A DNA stretch of 5,463 bases from an uncultured Selenomonadaceae bacterium. Lineage in GTDB: Bacteria > Bacillota > Negativicutes > Selenomonadales > Selenomonadaceae. Location: the NCBI GenBank assembly GCA_937902665.1, contig CALELM010000012.1, forward strand, positions 1-5,463. Direction: 5' to 3'. Made by a program: the position numbers and the translations under genes. Below are positions 5,238 through 5,463 of the stretch, piece after piece (position 1 is the stretch's first letter; every line of letters starts with the position of its first letter). Under the pieces are notes generated by a model, which worked only from the letters and a program-made list of their open reading frames with translations, did not search any database and was not told the origin of the DNA.

Positions 5238-5266
5238 ATAATTTGAGAGTGGTGCAATTTATTTGA
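5236..5266 (+). repeat. Diverged direct repeat, copy 2
   Basis: The core at 5242-5260, TTTGAGAGTGGTGCAATTT, is the partner of 4978-4996. It lies just upstream of the 49-codon ORF, so both copies sit next to coding sequence: one after the toxin and one before the small gene. An old duplication, or the end of a decayed mobile element, could explain it. Confidence 0.7.
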
Positions 5267-5281
5267 AGCAGGGATAGTTTG

Positions 5282-5431
5282 ATGGCAGAGGGTGGTTCTT
5301 TCAAAAAAGATATGGCACACCTAGAAGATGCTATTGATAAAGTGATAGAGTGCGTTATAACGAAGCTGAAGATGCCCTCTTCTTCAACAGTTTGCTATAA
5401 GTGGGGGGAATCAAATTTTAACAAGCGGTGA
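5282..5431 (+). CDS. Small hypothetical protein (49 residues), possibly a frameshifted fragment
   Basis: ATG 5282 has AGGG eight bases upstream and opens a 49-codon frame to a TGA at 5429-5431. The first 30 residues (after MAEGGSFKKD) look like one amphipathic helix containing LEDAIDKVIECV. The rest reads like folded protein (VCYKWGESNF) and not like noise. I do not recognise it. Two things are odd. A run of six Gs lies at 5403-5408, and shifting frame there gives GGNQILTSGEQTFASLKRKL, open to the window end. The original frame is also open to the window end after the TGA. The gene may therefore be truncated by a frameshift or a stop, or be a genuine small gene. Confidence 0.4.
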   Translation: MAEGGSFKKDMAHLEDAIDKVIECVITKLKMPSSSTVCYKWGESNFNKR

Positions 5432-5438
5432 GCAAACT
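5389..5438. repeat. Inverted repeat spanning the end of the small ORF
   Basis: AGTTTGCT (5389-5396) and AGCAAACT (5431-5438) are perfect 8-base inverted repeats separated by 34 bases, bracketing the G run and the TGA of the small ORF. The 25 bases after it, to the window end, show no other clear feature. Confidence 0.3.
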
Positions 5439-5463
5439 TTCGCTTCGTTGAAACGCAAATTGG

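Noticed and set aside
4971..5266. Two-unit CRISPR array
   Set aside because: There are only two diverged copies, separated by 264 bases with structured sequence between them. That is far from CRISPR repeat-spacer dimensions, and no cas gene is visible.
5429..5431. TGA as a selenocysteine codon in the small ORF
   Set aside because: No selenoprotein motif is recognised and no SECIS-type stem-loop is evident right after the codon before the window ends. The nearby G run offers a simpler explanation.

Overview
The window looks like a diderm Firmicute of the class Negativicutes (Selenomonas/Mitsuokella-like). This rests on three things: the first bases encode an outer-membrane beta-barrel C-terminus ending in Phe, the Shine-Dalgarno sites are strong and Firmicute-like, and the window carries a glucose-type PTS EIIA, a LarE and a PurC. 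The genus is inference.

Left part (1-1926): the last 28 codons of a probable autotransporter (+) converge on a standalone PTS EIIA gene (-), with a strong hairpin terminator between them. Upstream of the EIIA gene, on the same strand, lies a 365-residue membrane-anchored protein of unknown function that resembles DUF2939.

Middle part (1927-4388): a 136-bp divergent intergenic region carries a good plus-strand promoter for a two-gene unit. The unit encodes a DUF457/YdjM-type membrane metal-dependent hydrolase and LarE, the sulfur transferase that builds the nickel-pincer cofactor of lactate racemase. The LarE shows the three-cysteine pattern of [4Fe-4S]-type enzymes. A weak terminator and a near-consensus promoter precede purC (SAICAR synthetase, de novo purine synthesis).

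Right part (4389-5463): a type II toxin-antitoxin pair follows purC with an 8-nt gene overlap. The toxin is a canonical YoeB with its catalytic residues intact. The antitoxin has a YefM-like C-terminal tail but no recognisable Phd/YefM N-terminal fold. Glutamine codons switch from all CAG in purC to almost all CAA in the pair, which suggests acquisition. Beyond the toxin, 4973-5281 holds no gene but is rich in structure: a diverged direct repeat at a 264-bp interval flanks a good promoter, a 15-bp perfect hairpin, a second hairpin with a related loop, and a potentially multibranched element. A promoter followed about 40 nt after its predicted start by a strong hairpin makes a small RNA plausible. 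A 49-codon ORF with a ribosome binding site follows the second repeat, and the window ends shortly after it.

The 4973-5463 accessory tail is the part least explained by known families.
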